Assembly: GCF_012849555.1 (NCBI RefSeq) | Contig: NZ_CP051685.1 | Location: 6,138,001-6,202,000 of the forward strand | DNA length: 64,000 nt | Source of the DNA: Massilia forsythiae | Lineage (GTDB): Bacteria > Pseudomonadota > Gammaproteobacteria > Burkholderiales > Burkholderiaceae_D | Direction: 5' to 3' | Shown here: piece by piece, positions 8,473-16,559 of the stretch | How positions within the stretch are numbered: position 1 is the first letter of the stretch | Layout: every line of letters starts with the position of its first letter | Notes under the pieces: generated by a model | What the model was told of the DNA's origin: nothing | What the model saw: only the letters and a program-made list of their open reading frames with translations | The model's database searches: none | Made by a program: the position numbers and the translations under genes

Positions 8473-8504
8473 AACAAGGCAACAAGGCAACAAGGCAACA
8501 AGGC
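8473..8504 (+). repeat. Tandem repeat, four copies of AACAAGGC
   Basis: Four exact 8-base units lie between the marR stop and the MFS Shine-Dalgarno. Each copy contains AAGG. Such arrays change length by slippage, which would alter the spacing between the two genes but not a reading frame. Confidence 0.8.
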
Positions 8505-8542
8505 AGTCTCCACTACACGGTAATAACTACAAGGAGCAACTC

Positions 8543-9901
8543 ATGTCGTCCACAGCGCGTGCCGCCCTGCTGCGCGACCCCAACTTCGCCTGGCTGATGA
8601 GCGGCGGCGTCATTTCCGCGCTGGGCGACCAGTTCACCCTGATCGCCCTGCCCTGGCTGGTGCTGAAGCTGACCGGCGACCCGCTGGCGCTGGGCCTGGT
8701 GATCACCCTGATGGGCATTCCGCGCGCATTGCTGATCCTGTTCGGCGGCGCCCTGGTCGACCGTTATTCCCCCAAGCGCGTGCTGATGCTGACCAAGCAC
8801 GCCAATGCCCTGCTGCTGGGCCTGCTGGCGGCGCTGGTGCTGGCCGGGCGCGCCACGCTGCCGCTGGTAACGCTGCTGGCGCTGGGCCTGAGCCTGGCCT
8901 CGGCGTTCAGTATCCCGGCCGGGACCTCGATGCTGCCGCACGCGGTGGCGCCGCAGCACCTGCAGGCCGCCAACGGCATGATGATGGCGATACGCCAGGT
9001 GACCATGCTGCTCGGACCGCTGCTGGCGGGACTGCTGTTCGTGCTGGCCGGCGACGGCAAAGCGGGCGTGGAGGATGCGCGCGGGCTGGGGCTGGCCTTC
9101 GGCATCGATTGCTTCAGCTTCGTGCTATCGGCGTGGACGCTGTCCAGGGTCCGGCCGTTGCCGCTCGCTGCCGGCGAGGAAACACCGTCCGCTGCCGGCG
9201 GCGGGACGGCGCCGGCCGAGCCGCTGCTGCGCGCGGTCGGCGCCGGCGTGGCGGCGGTATGGCGCGACCTGCTGCTGCGCACCGCTTTCCTGTACTGGGG
9301 GCTGTGCGCGTGCGTGGTCGGCAGCGTGATGCAGGTGGCCCTGCCGCTGCTGGCCAGCAACCGCCTGCACGGCGCCTCGGCGCTGGCGCTGCTGGCCGGC
9401 GCCCACGGGGCCGGCACCCTGGCCGGCATGGCCGTCAGCGGCGCGGCCGGCAAGCGCCGCATCGGCAAGCTCGGCACGACGCTGCTGCTGCTCGACGGCG
9501 CCACCGGGCTGCTGCTGCCGCTGCTGGGCATGGCGGCCACGCTCTGGCAAGGGGCCGCCGTCCTGCTGGCGATCGGCATGCTGGGCGGCTTCGCCACCGT
9601 GGCCGTGTTCACCTGGCTGCAGCAGCGCGCGCCGCGCGCCATGCTGGGCCGCGTGATGGGCATCTTCATGTTCGTGATCATGGGCCTGACCCCGCTGGGC
9701 GCGGCAGTGGCCGGCTGGCTGGCGACGCGGGTGACGCTGGACGCATTGTTCGCCGGCGCCGGACTGTTCCTGGCCGGCGCCGCGCTGCTGGCCTGGCTGC
9801 TGACGCCGATGCGTTCGCTGTCTGACGCGTCCGCATCCGGCACGCCCGCCGCCGGTATGCCCGCCGCCGGTATGCCTGCGGACGGAACGCCGGCGCCATG
9901 A
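8543..9901 (+). CDS. MFS transporter, EntS-like exporter
   Basis: 452 residues from ATG 8543, with AAGGAG at 8531-8536. The sequence has about 12 hydrophobic helices and the MFS signature in loop 2-3 (GGALVDRYSPKRVLM). It begins with the NFAWLMSGGVISALGDQFTLIALPWLVL block typical of the EntS/MFS_3 branch that exports siderophores, drugs or macrolides. The extreme C terminus is a five-residue proline/alanine repeat (GTPAA-GMPAA-GMPAD-GTPAP) encoded by a near-exact 15-base tandem repeat at ~9838-9900, probably replication slippage. Coupling to marR suggests inducible efflux; the substrate is unknown. Confidence 0.9.
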   Translation: MSSTARAALLRDPNFAWLMSGGVISALGDQFTLIALPWLVLKLTGDPLALGLVITLMGIPRALLILFGGALVDRYSPKRVLMLTKHANALLLGLLAALVLAGRATLPLVTLLALGLSLASAFSIPAGTSMLPHAVAPQHLQAANGMMMAIRQVTMLLGPLLAGLLFVLAGDGKAGVEDARGLGLAFGIDCFSFVLSAWTLSRVRPLPLAAGEETPSAAGGGTAPAEPLLRAVGAGVAAVWRDLLLRTAFLYWGLCACVVGSVMQVALPLLASNRLHGASALALLAGAHGAGTLAGMAVSGAAGKRRIGKLGTTLLLLDGATGLLLPLLGMAATLWQGAAVLLAIGMLGGFATVAVFTWLQQRAPRAMLGRVMGIFMFVIMGLTPLGAAVAGWLATRVTLDALFAGAGLFLAGAALLAWLLTPMRSLSDASASGTPAAGMPAAGMPADGTPAP

Positions 9902-9997
9902 CGCGACAGGTGCCGGCGCACCACAGGCGTGTGCCAGCGCATCCCGCGCCGGAATCGTTTAGCATGTCGGGCTGTCAACCAAACGAAAGTCACCCGC

Positions 9998-10798
9998 ATG
10001 CCGAAATTCGCCGCCAACCTGAGCCTGCTGTTCAACGAGCTCGGTTTCCTCGACCGCTTCGCCGCGGCGCGATCGGCCGACTTCGACGCGGTCGAGTTCC
10101 TGTTCCCGTACGCGTTCGAAGCGGAGCAGATCACCGGACGCCTGCAGCGCTACGGACAGGAACTGGTGCTGTTCAATTTTCCGTCCGGCGACTGGACCGC
10201 CGGCGAGCGCGGCTTCGCCTGCGATCCGCGCCGCATCGGCGAGTTCCAGGACAGTGTCGAGATCGCTCTCGAATATGCGCTCGAACTGGGCGTCAAGCAA
10301 TTGCACTGCCTGTCCGGCAAGCAGCATCCCGCGGTCGCGCCCGAACGCGCCCACGCCACCTTCGTCGACAACCTGCGCTTTGCCTGCGCGGCGCTGGCGC
10401 CGCACGGCATCCGCGTGCTGGTCGAACCGATCAACGACCGCGACGTGCCCGGCTATTTCCTGACGCGCAGCGCGCAGGCGGCGCAAGTGATCGCCGACGC
10501 CGCGGTCGATAACCTGTTCCTGCAATACGACATCTATCACATGCAGCGCATGGAGGGCGACCTGGCCCACAACCTGCGCGAATTGCTGCCGTTGATCAAG
10601 CATATCCAGCTGGCCGACGTGCCCGGCCGGCATGAACCGGGCACGGGTGAAATCAATTTTCCCTACCTGTTCCGCACGCTCGACGAACTCGGCTACGACG
10701 GCTGGATCGGCTGCGAATACAACCCGCGCGGTGCCACGCTGGACAGCCTGGGCTGGCGCGATGCCATCGCGGCGCACACGGCGGCCAGCGCGGCCTGA
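9998..10798 (+). CDS. hyi: Hydroxypyruvate isomerase / 2-oxo-tetronate isomerase family protein
   Basis: 266 residues from ATG 9998. A TIM-barrel xylose-isomerase-like sugar isomerase: PKFAANLSLLFNELGFLDRFAAA at the N terminus, VLVEPINDRDVPGYFL (metal-binding glutamate), NLFLQYDIYHMQRMEGD and HIQLADVPGRHEPGTGEINFPYLFR are the family's diagnostic blocks, ending GWIGCEYNPRG. Known members interconvert hydroxypyruvate with tartronate semialdehyde, or 2-oxo-tetronates (OtnI). There is no glyoxylate-carboligase or tetronate operon around it, so the exact substrate is not fixed. Only a weak GAAAG precedes the start. Confidence 0.9.
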   Translation: MPKFAANLSLLFNELGFLDRFAAARSADFDAVEFLFPYAFEAEQITGRLQRYGQELVLFNFPSGDWTAGERGFACDPRRIGEFQDSVEIALEYALELGVKQLHCLSGKQHPAVAPERAHATFVDNLRFACAALAPHGIRVLVEPINDRDVPGYFLTRSAQAAQVIADAAVDNLFLQYDIYHMQRMEGDLAHNLRELLPLIKHIQLADVPGRHEPGTGEINFPYLFRTLDELGYDGWIGCEYNPRGATLDSLGWRDAIAAHTAASAA

Positions 10799-10974
10799 CA
10801 CAAGGCGACGGTTTGGATTGTTGTGCGGATACCCATGGGCGTCGCATCCACGCCCGCAAATCCACGTCGCGCCCCGCAACATTTTCGATAATTGACCCCA
10901 GGCAATAACTCGATATCCATGAGCTGAAAGAATGGGCTGTTCCGGCACGGCCTTTTGCCGTCCAGAAAGGACCC

Positions 10975-11853
10975 ATGGACTTCCGCCGCCTGTCTGCCCG
11001 CCTGCCCTTCCTGCTTGCCCTGCTGTCCCTGGCCGCCGCCCTGCTCGGCGGCTGCGCCACGTCCCCCAACGCCGGACCCATCAGCTTTGCCGAAGTGCGC
11101 CAGTTCGCCGACGCCTCGGCGCGCCTGGGCGGCTACGGCGAACTGTCGCGCCGCTACCGCGACACCTACGAGCGCGAGCAGCCCTACCTGTCGCCGGCCG
11201 CCGACCGCATCGCCAGGGAAAACGATGCGCGCCGGCGCGCCGTGTACGACGACTTCGTCAGTATCCAGAAAAGCGTGGTGCTGTACATGCAGACGCTGAG
11301 CGTGCTGGCCGGCGACGGCCGCTACGACCTGTCCGACCGCATCGACGACCTCGGCAACGGCCTCAAGGCGAATACCGAATCCGGCTTGCAACAGCGCCAC
11401 ATCGCCGCCTACACCGGCCTGACGCGCCTGCTGACGCGGGTGATCGCCTCCGGTTACCAGAACTGCAGCGTGGCGACCATGGTGCGCGACGGGGATGCCG
11501 ACGTGCAAGTGCTGCTGGAGGCGATGAGCGCGCTCACCCGGCTGTACGCCAAGACCAACGAGAATGAAAAGAAGACGGTGCTCGGCATCTTCGACGTCGA
11601 GATCCCGTTTTCGACCAGGAACCAGGACCGCATGCTGGTGACCCTGGCCAAGGTGCACTACCTGAGCAAGTCGACCGAATACAAGCTGGTCGACAAGCGC
11701 TACGACCTGGCGCTGCAGGGCCTGGCCAAGGTGGCGCTTGGCCACCAGAAGATGCGCGAGAACCTGAACAACCTGTCCGGCGACGAGGTGCGCAAGCTGC
11801 TGCTCGGTTATGGCCGCGACCTGCGCAACCTCCGTGACGCACTGTCCGATTGA
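10975..11853 (+). CDS. Lipoprotein of unknown function
   Basis: 292 residues. A signal peptide with lipobox LLGGC puts the acylated cysteine near residue 24. The mature part is predicted helical and soluble (SFAEVRQFADASARLGGYGELSRRYRDTYEREQPYLS) with no catalytic motif I recognise. The sequence after the cysteine begins ATSPN, with no aspartate at +2, so outer-membrane sorting is likely. The stop is 17 bases before the next gene's ATG, whose Shine-Dalgarno lies in the gap, so the two are probably cotranslated. I do not recognise a named domain. Confidence 0.85.
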   Translation: MDFRRLSARLPFLLALLSLAAALLGGCATSPNAGPISFAEVRQFADASARLGGYGELSRRYRDTYEREQPYLSPAADRIARENDARRRAVYDDFVSIQKSVVLYMQTLSVLAGDGRYDLSDRIDDLGNGLKANTESGLQQRHIAAYTGLTRLLTRVIASGYQNCSVATMVRDGDADVQVLLEAMSALTRLYAKTNENEKKTVLGIFDVEIPFSTRNQDRMLVTLAKVHYLSKSTEYKLVDKRYDLALQGLAKVALGHQKMRENLNNLSGDEVRKLLLGYGRDLRNLRDALSD

Positions 11854-11870
11854 AGCTCAAGGAGAACACC

Positions 11871-12473
11871 ATGGCAAGCACATCGAACGACGCGCGGGAA
11901 GACGGCGGCGCGGCTGCAACGACGGACGGCGTGCAGCAGCCTTCGTCCACGCCGGCGCCTGGGGAAGCCACGCCGGCCTCGGGCGGCGCATTGCCGACAC
12001 CGGCGCCGGCATCCCCCGCCGACGCCTTGTCGACGGCGAAACAGGTCGAGGAACTGGCCGACCGCCTGTCCGCCTGCGCCGACAGCATCCACGCGCGCGT
12101 GATGCAGGACATCCGGCGCCACGCCGGCGGCGAGGTGCCGGAATCGGAGCAGGCGGCGGCGCGCGCCCTGCTCGATGCCGAGATCGAGCTGCGCCAGCGC
12201 GCCAACCGCCTGTATGCCGATGCGGCGGCCTGCATCGTGTCTGCGCTCGGCCAGCCGCAGCAAAAGCTGGTGCAGCTGACCGCGGACGCGGCCGCCAGGA
12301 TCACGCAGATCACCCGCATCGGCGACGGCATCACCCTGGTGGCGCGCCTGCTCGGGCTGGCCGCGGCCGCCGCCACCGGCCAGGTGGCGCCGATCCTGGT
12401 GGCGCTCGAGCGCCTCAAGGCCCAGCTCGATGTGGTCAGCGCGCACGCCGCGCCGACTGCACCGGCCGCCTGA
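11871..12473 (+). CDS. Hypothetical alpha-helical protein paired with upstream lipoprotein
   Basis: 200 residues from ATG 11871, chosen because AAGGAG (11859-11864) sits six bases upstream; an in-frame ATG at 11850 lacks this. Residues ~1-60 are disordered and rich in A, P, T and S. The remainder is predicted helical (KQVEELADRLSACADSIHARVMQDIRRH ... LRQRANRLYADAAACIVSAL), with a hydrophobic stretch near residues 160-180 (TLVARLLGLAAAAATGQVAPILVAL). There is no signal peptide, so it is cytoplasmic or weakly membrane-associated. It forms a two-gene unit with the lipoprotein at 10975; function unknown. Confidence 0.8.
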   Translation: MASTSNDAREDGGAAATTDGVQQPSSTPAPGEATPASGGALPTPAPASPADALSTAKQVEELADRLSACADSIHARVMQDIRRHAGGEVPESEQAAARALLDAEIELRQRANRLYADAAACIVSALGQPQQKLVQLTADAAARITQITRIGDGITLVARLLGLAAAAATGQVAPILVALERLKAQLDVVSAHAAPTAPAA

Positions 12474-12491
12474 GCGTGCCGCCGGCGCCGG

Positions 12492-13238
12492 TCAGGCCAT
12501 GTGCTGGCCGCCGTTGATGGCGAGATTGGCGCCGGTGACGAAGCCGGCCTCGTCCGACACCAGGTACGCCACCAGGCCGGCCACCTCGTCCGGCTCGCCC
12601 AGCCGGCCGAGCGGAATTTGCGGCAGGATCTTGCCGTTCAAGACCTCGGGCGGCGCCGCTTCCACCATCCTGGTGCGCAGGTAGCCGGGCGACACCGTGT
12701 TGACCGTGATCCCGTGGCGCGCCATTTCCAGCGCCAGCGCCTTGGTAAAACCATGCATGCCGGCCTTGGCCGCCGCATAATTGACCTGGCCAAAGGCGCC
12801 CTGCTGGCCATTGACCGACGAAATATTCACGATGCGGCCCCAGCGCTGGGCCATCATCGGCTCGATCGCCTGCTTGCTCATGTTGAATACACTGTCGAGA
12901 TCGGCGCGCAGCACGGCATGCCAGTCCGCCTGTTCCATCTTGCGCAAGCTGCGGTCGCGCGTGATGCCGGCATTGTTGACCAGCACGTCGAGTCCGCCCA
13001 TCTCGGCCTGCAGCTTCTGCATCATCCATTCGCAATCCACGTAATCGGCGACATCGACCTTGTAGGCAGCGAAGCGGTAACCTTCGTCGCGCTGGGCCGC
13101 CAGCCAGGCCTCGGGTGTGGGATTGCCGGGCGAATAGGTGGCCGCCACCCGAAAACCCTGCCGGTGCAGGCGGCGGCAGATCGCCGTCCCCAGGCCGCCC
13201 ATTCCTCCGGTCACCAAAGCCACTTTGTCGTCTCGCAT
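12492..13238 (-). CDS. phbB: Acetoacetyl-CoA reductase (PhbB/PhaB)
   Basis: 248 residues from ATG 13238, the family length. Short-chain dehydrogenase motifs are VALVTGGMGGLGTAI (NADPH loop), LVNNAGITRD, the catalytic serine in NISSVNGQQGAFGQ, YAAAKAG (Tyr and Lys), and the PhbB-diagnostic end NLAINGGQHMA. It reduces acetoacetyl-CoA to (R)-3-hydroxybutyryl-CoA for polyhydroxybutyrate. No phbA or phbC is in the window, so this is a stand-alone copy. An FNR-type box at 13320-13333 with a -10-like TAGACT correctly spaced suggests induction when oxygen is low. Frame upstream to 13283 does not fit the family. Confidence 0.94.
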   Translation of the reverse strand: MRDDKVALVTGGMGGLGTAICRRLHRQGFRVAATYSPGNPTPEAWLAAQRDEGYRFAAYKVDVADYVDCEWMMQKLQAEMGGLDVLVNNAGITRDRSLRKMEQADWHAVLRADLDSVFNMSKQAIEPMMAQRWGRIVNISSVNGQQGAFGQVNYAAAKAGMHGFTKALALEMARHGITVNTVSPGYLRTRMVEAAPPEVLNGKILPQIPLGRLGEPDEVAGLVAYLVSDEAGFVTGANLAINGGQHMA

Positions 13239-13292
13239 GGTCGATTGTCCTGTCGTGGTTGTAGCGGCGCCGATGCGCCGCATGAGCCATCG

Positions 13293-13333
13293 AGTCTAGG
13301 ACGGCAAACGAGGTCGACCTTGATCAAGCTCAA
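13293..13333 (-). promoter_or_regulatory. FNR/Anr-type box and -10 element upstream of phbB
   Basis: On the minus strand the sequence reads TTGAG-CTTG-ATCAA (13333-13320), one mismatch from the FNR consensus TTGAT-N4-ATCAA. TAGACT begins 21 bases after it (13298-13293). The box would centre near -40.5 to -41.5, the class II position for FNR-type activators. The call is from spacing and consensus only. Confidence 0.6.
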
Positions 13334-13437
13334 ATGTAGATGAGCTCGCCAAGCAGTTTTGCGGAGACGCCGCAAGAGCGCGCCTCCGTAGATGGTATAG
13401 ACGATGTCCGGCGCGTCGCTGCGCCGCGACCGCGGGA

Positions 13438-13992
13438 TCAGTGGATGATGTCGGGCACTGTGGAAGGGTCGAAATCGGCCCAGTCGCCGTCGACGATGTT
13501 GCCCTGGGCGCGCTCGATGTGGTGGGCGCCGAGCCGCCGCAGGAGGTCGACCGCCTGCTGCTGGATGGCCTGATCGTCGAACGCCACCGCGATCAGCATG
13601 CCGGCCGGCCGGTTCTCGACCGGCGCGCGCCCGCCCTCTTCCTTCTCGCCGGGGTCCTTCATCTTCGAAAAGCTGAACAGGGAACCGACATGGGCGCCGA
13701 CCAGGCCCCCGACCACCGCCCCGATCGGCCCGGTCAGCGGCGCGGTGGCGGCGCCGGCCACCGCGCCCACGGCGGCGCCGGCGCTGGCGCCCTGCACCAC
13801 GCCTTCCGGCGACTCCTTGGCGCCCGGCGAATGCAGGTGGTCGCCGCCGATCGGCGTCATGTCGTGCTGGCCCGGCTGGCTCAGATAAAAGGCGCTGATG
13901 CGTTCGTTCGGAAAACCGGCGGCGACCAGTTCCCGGCGCGCCCGGTCGACCTCGTCCTGGAGCTGGAAATGGCCTGCGATGATGATGGACAT
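13438..13992 (-). CDS. Conserved glycine-zipper stress-type protein
   Basis: 184 residues without a signal peptide. The N terminus (MSIIIAGHFQLQDEVDRARRELVAAGFPNERISAFYLS) and C terminus (GMLIAVAFDDQAIQQQAVDLLRRLGAHHIERAQG) look like two halves of a ferredoxin-like fold as in DUF1269/SPOR-like modules. Between them is a hydrophobic glycine-zipper (GASAGAAVGAVAGAATAPLTGPIGAVVGGLVGAHVG, residues ~68-104) that could span or tether to the membrane. Resembles uncharacterised proteins of betaproteobacterial stress clusters. A GTACG-N4-CGCAC site lies upstream at 14077-14090, linking it to the putative regulon centred on 21-30 kb. Confidence 0.82.
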   Translation of the reverse strand: MSIIIAGHFQLQDEVDRARRELVAAGFPNERISAFYLSQPGQHDMTPIGGDHLHSPGAKESPEGVVQGASAGAAVGAVAGAATAPLTGPIGAVVGGLVGAHVGSLFSFSKMKDPGEKEEGGRAPVENRPAGMLIAVAFDDQAIQQQAVDLLRRLGAHHIERAQGNIVDGDWADFDPSTVPDIIH

Positions 13993-14048
13993 GGACTTCC
14001 TCCGCTACGAAGGTGGTGCCGCGACGATGCTGCGCGGCGGGTACATAC

Positions 14049-14090
14049 AGCATGCGCCAGGGAACTCGGCAGCTCTGTACGCGAACGCAC
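14049..14090 (-). promoter_or_regulatory. Predicted regulon site (14-bp inverted repeat plus -10-like hexamer)
   Basis: Minus strand GTGCG-TTCG-CGTAC (14090-14077), then 22 bases, then CATGCT (14054-14049). Drives the glycine-zipper gene at 13992. The hexamer is the weakest of the set, so this member is less certain. Confidence 0.5.
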
Positions 14091-14113
14091 GCAGTCCATG
14101 CCCGTCGGCACCG

Positions 14114-14983
14114 CTATTGCCATTGTCCATAGACCGCATGCGGCGCCGCCGGTTCCGCATCCGCCAGCGGCGGCGCCATCCAGTCGCGCGGATCGACCCG
14201 GAAATAGGCCAGGAATTCCGAATACAGATCACCGTGGCGCTGCGCCAGCGCGTGCGGTTGCTCGAAGAAGGTTTCGGTGGCGACTGCGAAGAACTCGGCC
14301 GGATCGGTGGCGCCGTAGGGATCCAGCACACCCTGGTAGCCCCACCAGGCTTCGCGCCGCAGCAGCGCGAAATCGCGTCCCAGGGTGGCCGACCAGGTGC
14401 GATAGCGTTCCGGGTCGCCCAGGAAAGGCGCGCCATTGGTGCTGCCGGATTCGCTGTCGAGCTGGTGGGCGAACTCGTGCAGCACCACGTTGTGGCCGCC
14501 GCCGAGCTCGTTGCCGGCGCGCCGTACGTGTTCCCAGGACAGGATGACGCGGCCGTCGCCCCACGATTCGCCCAGCAGGTCCTGGCGCGTTTCGGTGACC
14601 ACGCCGGCGGCGTCGACCTGGTTGCGCGGCACCAGGAAGGCGCCCGGATACACCAGGACCGAATACAGGCCAGGATACACCTTGCTCGGACGCCCCAGCA
14701 GCAACAGGCAGGCCTGGGCCGCGATGATCACGCGCATGTCCTCGGTAACTTCCAGGCCGCCACACCCGACGAAGGTCTTCTGGTGCAGGAACTGCTTGAC
14801 CAGGCGCTGCAATTCCTCGCGGCGTGCGGCCGGCATGCCGCGGTATTGCGCGATATTGCGTTCGACGATCGCCAGTTGCGCTGCGCTCAGGGGCTGCGCC
14901 AGCGCACGCCGCAGACGCCAGCGCGGCGCCAGCCAGGCCAGCAACAGCACCATGGCAAGGCAAGTACAGATCAGCGCTTCCAT
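14114..14983 (-). CDS. mtfA: M90-family zinc metallopeptidase MtfA
   Basis: 289 residues from ATG 14983. Core motif HEFAHQLD (HExxH) near residue 165 with the downstream glutamate-bearing EFFAVATETFFEQP matches MtfA, the Zn-peptidase that in E. coli sequesters Mlc and has aminopeptidase activity. A single N-terminal hydrophobic segment (LICTCLAMVLLLAWLAPRW) suggests membrane attachment, which E. coli MtfA lacks but many betaproteobacterial homologues have. Other family blocks: FVGCGGLEVTEDMRVIIAAQACLLLLG and GESWGDGRVILSWEHV. The stop of the upstream prx-grx gene lies only 34 bases before the start, so cotranscription is likely. Confidence 0.92.
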   Translation of the reverse strand: MEALICTCLAMVLLLAWLAPRWRLRRALAQPLSAAQLAIVERNIAQYRGMPAARREELQRLVKQFLHQKTFVGCGGLEVTEDMRVIIAAQACLLLLGRPSKVYPGLYSVLVYPGAFLVPRNQVDAAGVVTETRQDLLGESWGDGRVILSWEHVRRAGNELGGGHNVVLHEFAHQLDSESGSTNGAPFLGDPERYRTWSATLGRDFALLRREAWWGYQGVLDPYGATDPAEFFAVATETFFEQPHALAQRHGDLYSEFLAYFRVDPRDWMAPPLADAEPAAPHAVYGQWQ

Positions 14984-15017
14984 GCGGCACTCCCGGCAGT
15001 CGACCGTGCTGTCGGAC

Positions 15018-15788
15018 TCACGCCTCTGCCTTGGCGGCAGGCGCGTCCGGTGCTGCGAAGTGCGCTTCGACCGCATCCGCATTGCCGATCAGCGTGCCGC
15101 CAACAAAAACTTGCGGCCAGGTCATCTGTCCCGACACGGCGCGCAGGACGCTGGCGGTAATCTTGTGGTCCTGCGATATATCGGTGAAGACGATGCCCCT
15201 CGCCTTGAGCACGGCCTTGGCACGCGCGCAATGCGGGCAGCCGGGCTTCGAGAACACCACCACCGGTTCCGGCGGCGTGGCTTGCGGATTGATATGGCGC
15301 AGCATGGTATCGGCATCGGACACTTCGAACGGATCGCCTTCCTTGTCCGGTTCGATGAATATCCGGTCGATGATGCCATCCTTGACCAGCATCGAGTAGC
15401 GCCAGGAGCGCTGGCCGAAACCGAGCGCGCGCTTGTCGACCAACAAGCCCATGCCGGCCGTGAAATCGCCGTTACCGTCCGGGATCATGGTGATGTTTTC
15501 CGCCTCCTGGCCGCCCTTCCACTCGTTCATGACGAAGGCGTCGTTGACCGAAATGCAGATGATGTCGTCCACGCCGTTGCGGCGCAGCAGCGGCGCCAGT
15601 TCGTTATAACGCGGCAGGTGCGAGGTGGAGCAGGTCGGCGTATAGGCGCCGGGCAAAGCGAACACCACCACCTTCTTGCCCTTGAACAGCTCGTCGCTGG
15701 TGATGTCGCGCCACTGGTTATCTGGACGCGCCTTGAATGTGACTTGAGGAACAGGTTTTCCTATCAATGATTCTGCGTTCGGCAACAT
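15018..15788 (-). CDS. Peroxiredoxin-glutaredoxin fusion (hybrid Prx5/PGdx)
   Basis: 256 residues from ATG 15788, preceded by GGAGGG. Residues ~1-165 form a Prx5-type peroxiredoxin with the peroxidatic cysteine in PGAYTPTCS. Residues ~180-250 are a glutaredoxin with the CPHC active site (FSKPGCPHC) and the GSH-binding TWPQVFVGGTLIG. The fusion, as in Haemophilus influenzae PGdx, lets glutathione reduce the peroxidase directly. It detoxifies H2O2 and alkyl peroxides. A GC-rich perfect palindrome lies in its leader (15811-15831). Upstream in-frame codons to 15866 are not part of the family. Confidence 0.95.
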   Translation of the reverse strand: MLPNAESLIGKPVPQVTFKARPDNQWRDITSDELFKGKKVVVFALPGAYTPTCSTSHLPRYNELAPLLRRNGVDDIICISVNDAFVMNEWKGGQEAENITMIPDGNGDFTAGMGLLVDKRALGFGQRSWRYSMLVKDGIIDRIFIEPDKEGDPFEVSDADTMLRHINPQATPPEPVVVFSKPGCPHCARAKAVLKARGIVFTDISQDHKITASVLRAVSGQMTWPQVFVGGTLIGNADAVEAHFAAPDAPAAKAEA

Positions 15789-15810
15789 CGTTTTCCCTCC
15801 ATGGACAAGC

Positions 15811-15860
15811 GGCCCGTGCGCCGCACGGGCCACATATCGGCGCCATTGATAGTTTTTCAA
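15811..15860 (-). promoter_or_regulatory. prx-grx promoter and leader palindrome
   Basis: Minus strand TTGAAA (15860-15855), a 17-base spacer and ATATGT (15837-15832) make a plausible promoter. Immediately downstream lies a perfect palindrome with 10-base arms, GGCCCGTGCG and CGCACGGGCC, around one base (15811-15831). It could be an operator at +1 or a leader hairpin; the one-base loop favours an operator or cruciform over an RNA hairpin. Confidence 0.5.
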
Positions 15861-15894
15861 CGCCATTATGAAGATACGGCGCCCGAAAAGACAA

Positions 15895-15919
15895 CGCCAC
15901 CCGGTGATGGCGGGTGGCG
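15895..15919 (-). terminator. Putative terminator of the winged-helix gene
   Basis: Arms CGCCACCCG (15895-15903) and CGGGTGGCG (15911-15919) pair perfectly; on the minus strand they are followed by TTGTCTTTTC, an imperfect U-tract. Confidence 0.55.
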
Positions 15920-15953
15920 TCGCGTACCGGCCACAGTGCGGCCGTATAACGGA

Positions 15954-16559
15954 TTACTTGGCAGGCTGGCCGGGGGCCGGGCCGAACAGGGCGGCAACCA
16001 GCGGATCGCGGGCGACCGGGCTGCGGTTCACGCGGATCGCATAGTGGGTGTCGTCGGCCAGGATATGGAAGTGGCGGCCGGTGCCGGCCATGCTCTGCTC
16101 GCGCAGGCCCGGGCGTTCCTTGCGCGGCGCGGCGCCTTCACGCTTCGGCTGGCAGATGGCGCCCAAGAATGCCTTGACGCGGTCCGGGTCCGGCGAGATG
16201 CGGTACACGGCCTTGCCGAGGTAGGTGGCGGTGCCTTCGATATAGCGCGCCAGTTCGATCACGCCGGCTTCGCGCAGGTCGCGGATGTACTTACGGGCGC
16301 CCGACGGCGAGAATTTGAGGAACCAGGCGATTTCGTCGGCCAGCATTTCGTGGGTCTGCAGCTCGCCAATCAGCTTCTGCATGTTTTCGATACGGCGCTG
16401 GGTGGCCGAGGTCGAGCGCACACGTTCGATCGGCGCCAGGGAAATGGGAGCGCGTTCGGTCGGCTGCGGCGGGACACGTTCGATCAGTGCGGAATTGCTG
16501 GAAGTGTGCACTGCGTTGAGGTCGCCTTGCACCGCATTGTGGTGAGTCGCTGCATGCAT
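15954..16559 (-). CDS. Predicted winged-helix DNA-binding protein, uncharacterised
   Basis: 201 residues. Residues ~55-120 read as a winged helix: RIENMQKLIGELQTHEMLADEIAWFLKFSPSGARKYIRDLREAGVIELARYIEG, i.e. helix, turn, recognition helix (SPSGARKYIRDL) and wing. The first ~50 residues are disordered, and the last ~70 hold a conserved-looking GRHFHILADDTHYAIRVNRSPVARDPLVAALFG. This resembles a family restricted to Oxalobacteraceae-like bacteria that I cannot name. It is divergent from the ompA-type gene across a 592-base A/T-rich region, suggesting it regulates itself or its neighbour. No ligand domain is visible. Confidence 0.8.
   Translation of the reverse strand: MHAATHHNAVQGDLNAVHTSSNSALIERVPPQPTERAPISLAPIERVRSTSATQRRIENMQKLIGELQTHEMLADEIAWFLKFSPSGARKYIRDLREAGVIELARYIEGTATYLGKAVYRISPDPDRVKAFLGAICQPKREGAAPRKERPGLREQSMAGTGRHFHILADDTHYAIRVNRSPVARDPLVAALFGPAPGQPAK

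Noticed and set aside
8473..8504. CRISPR array
   Set aside because: Units are contiguous 8-base repeats without spacers and no cas genes are present; no CRISPR was seen anywhere in the window.
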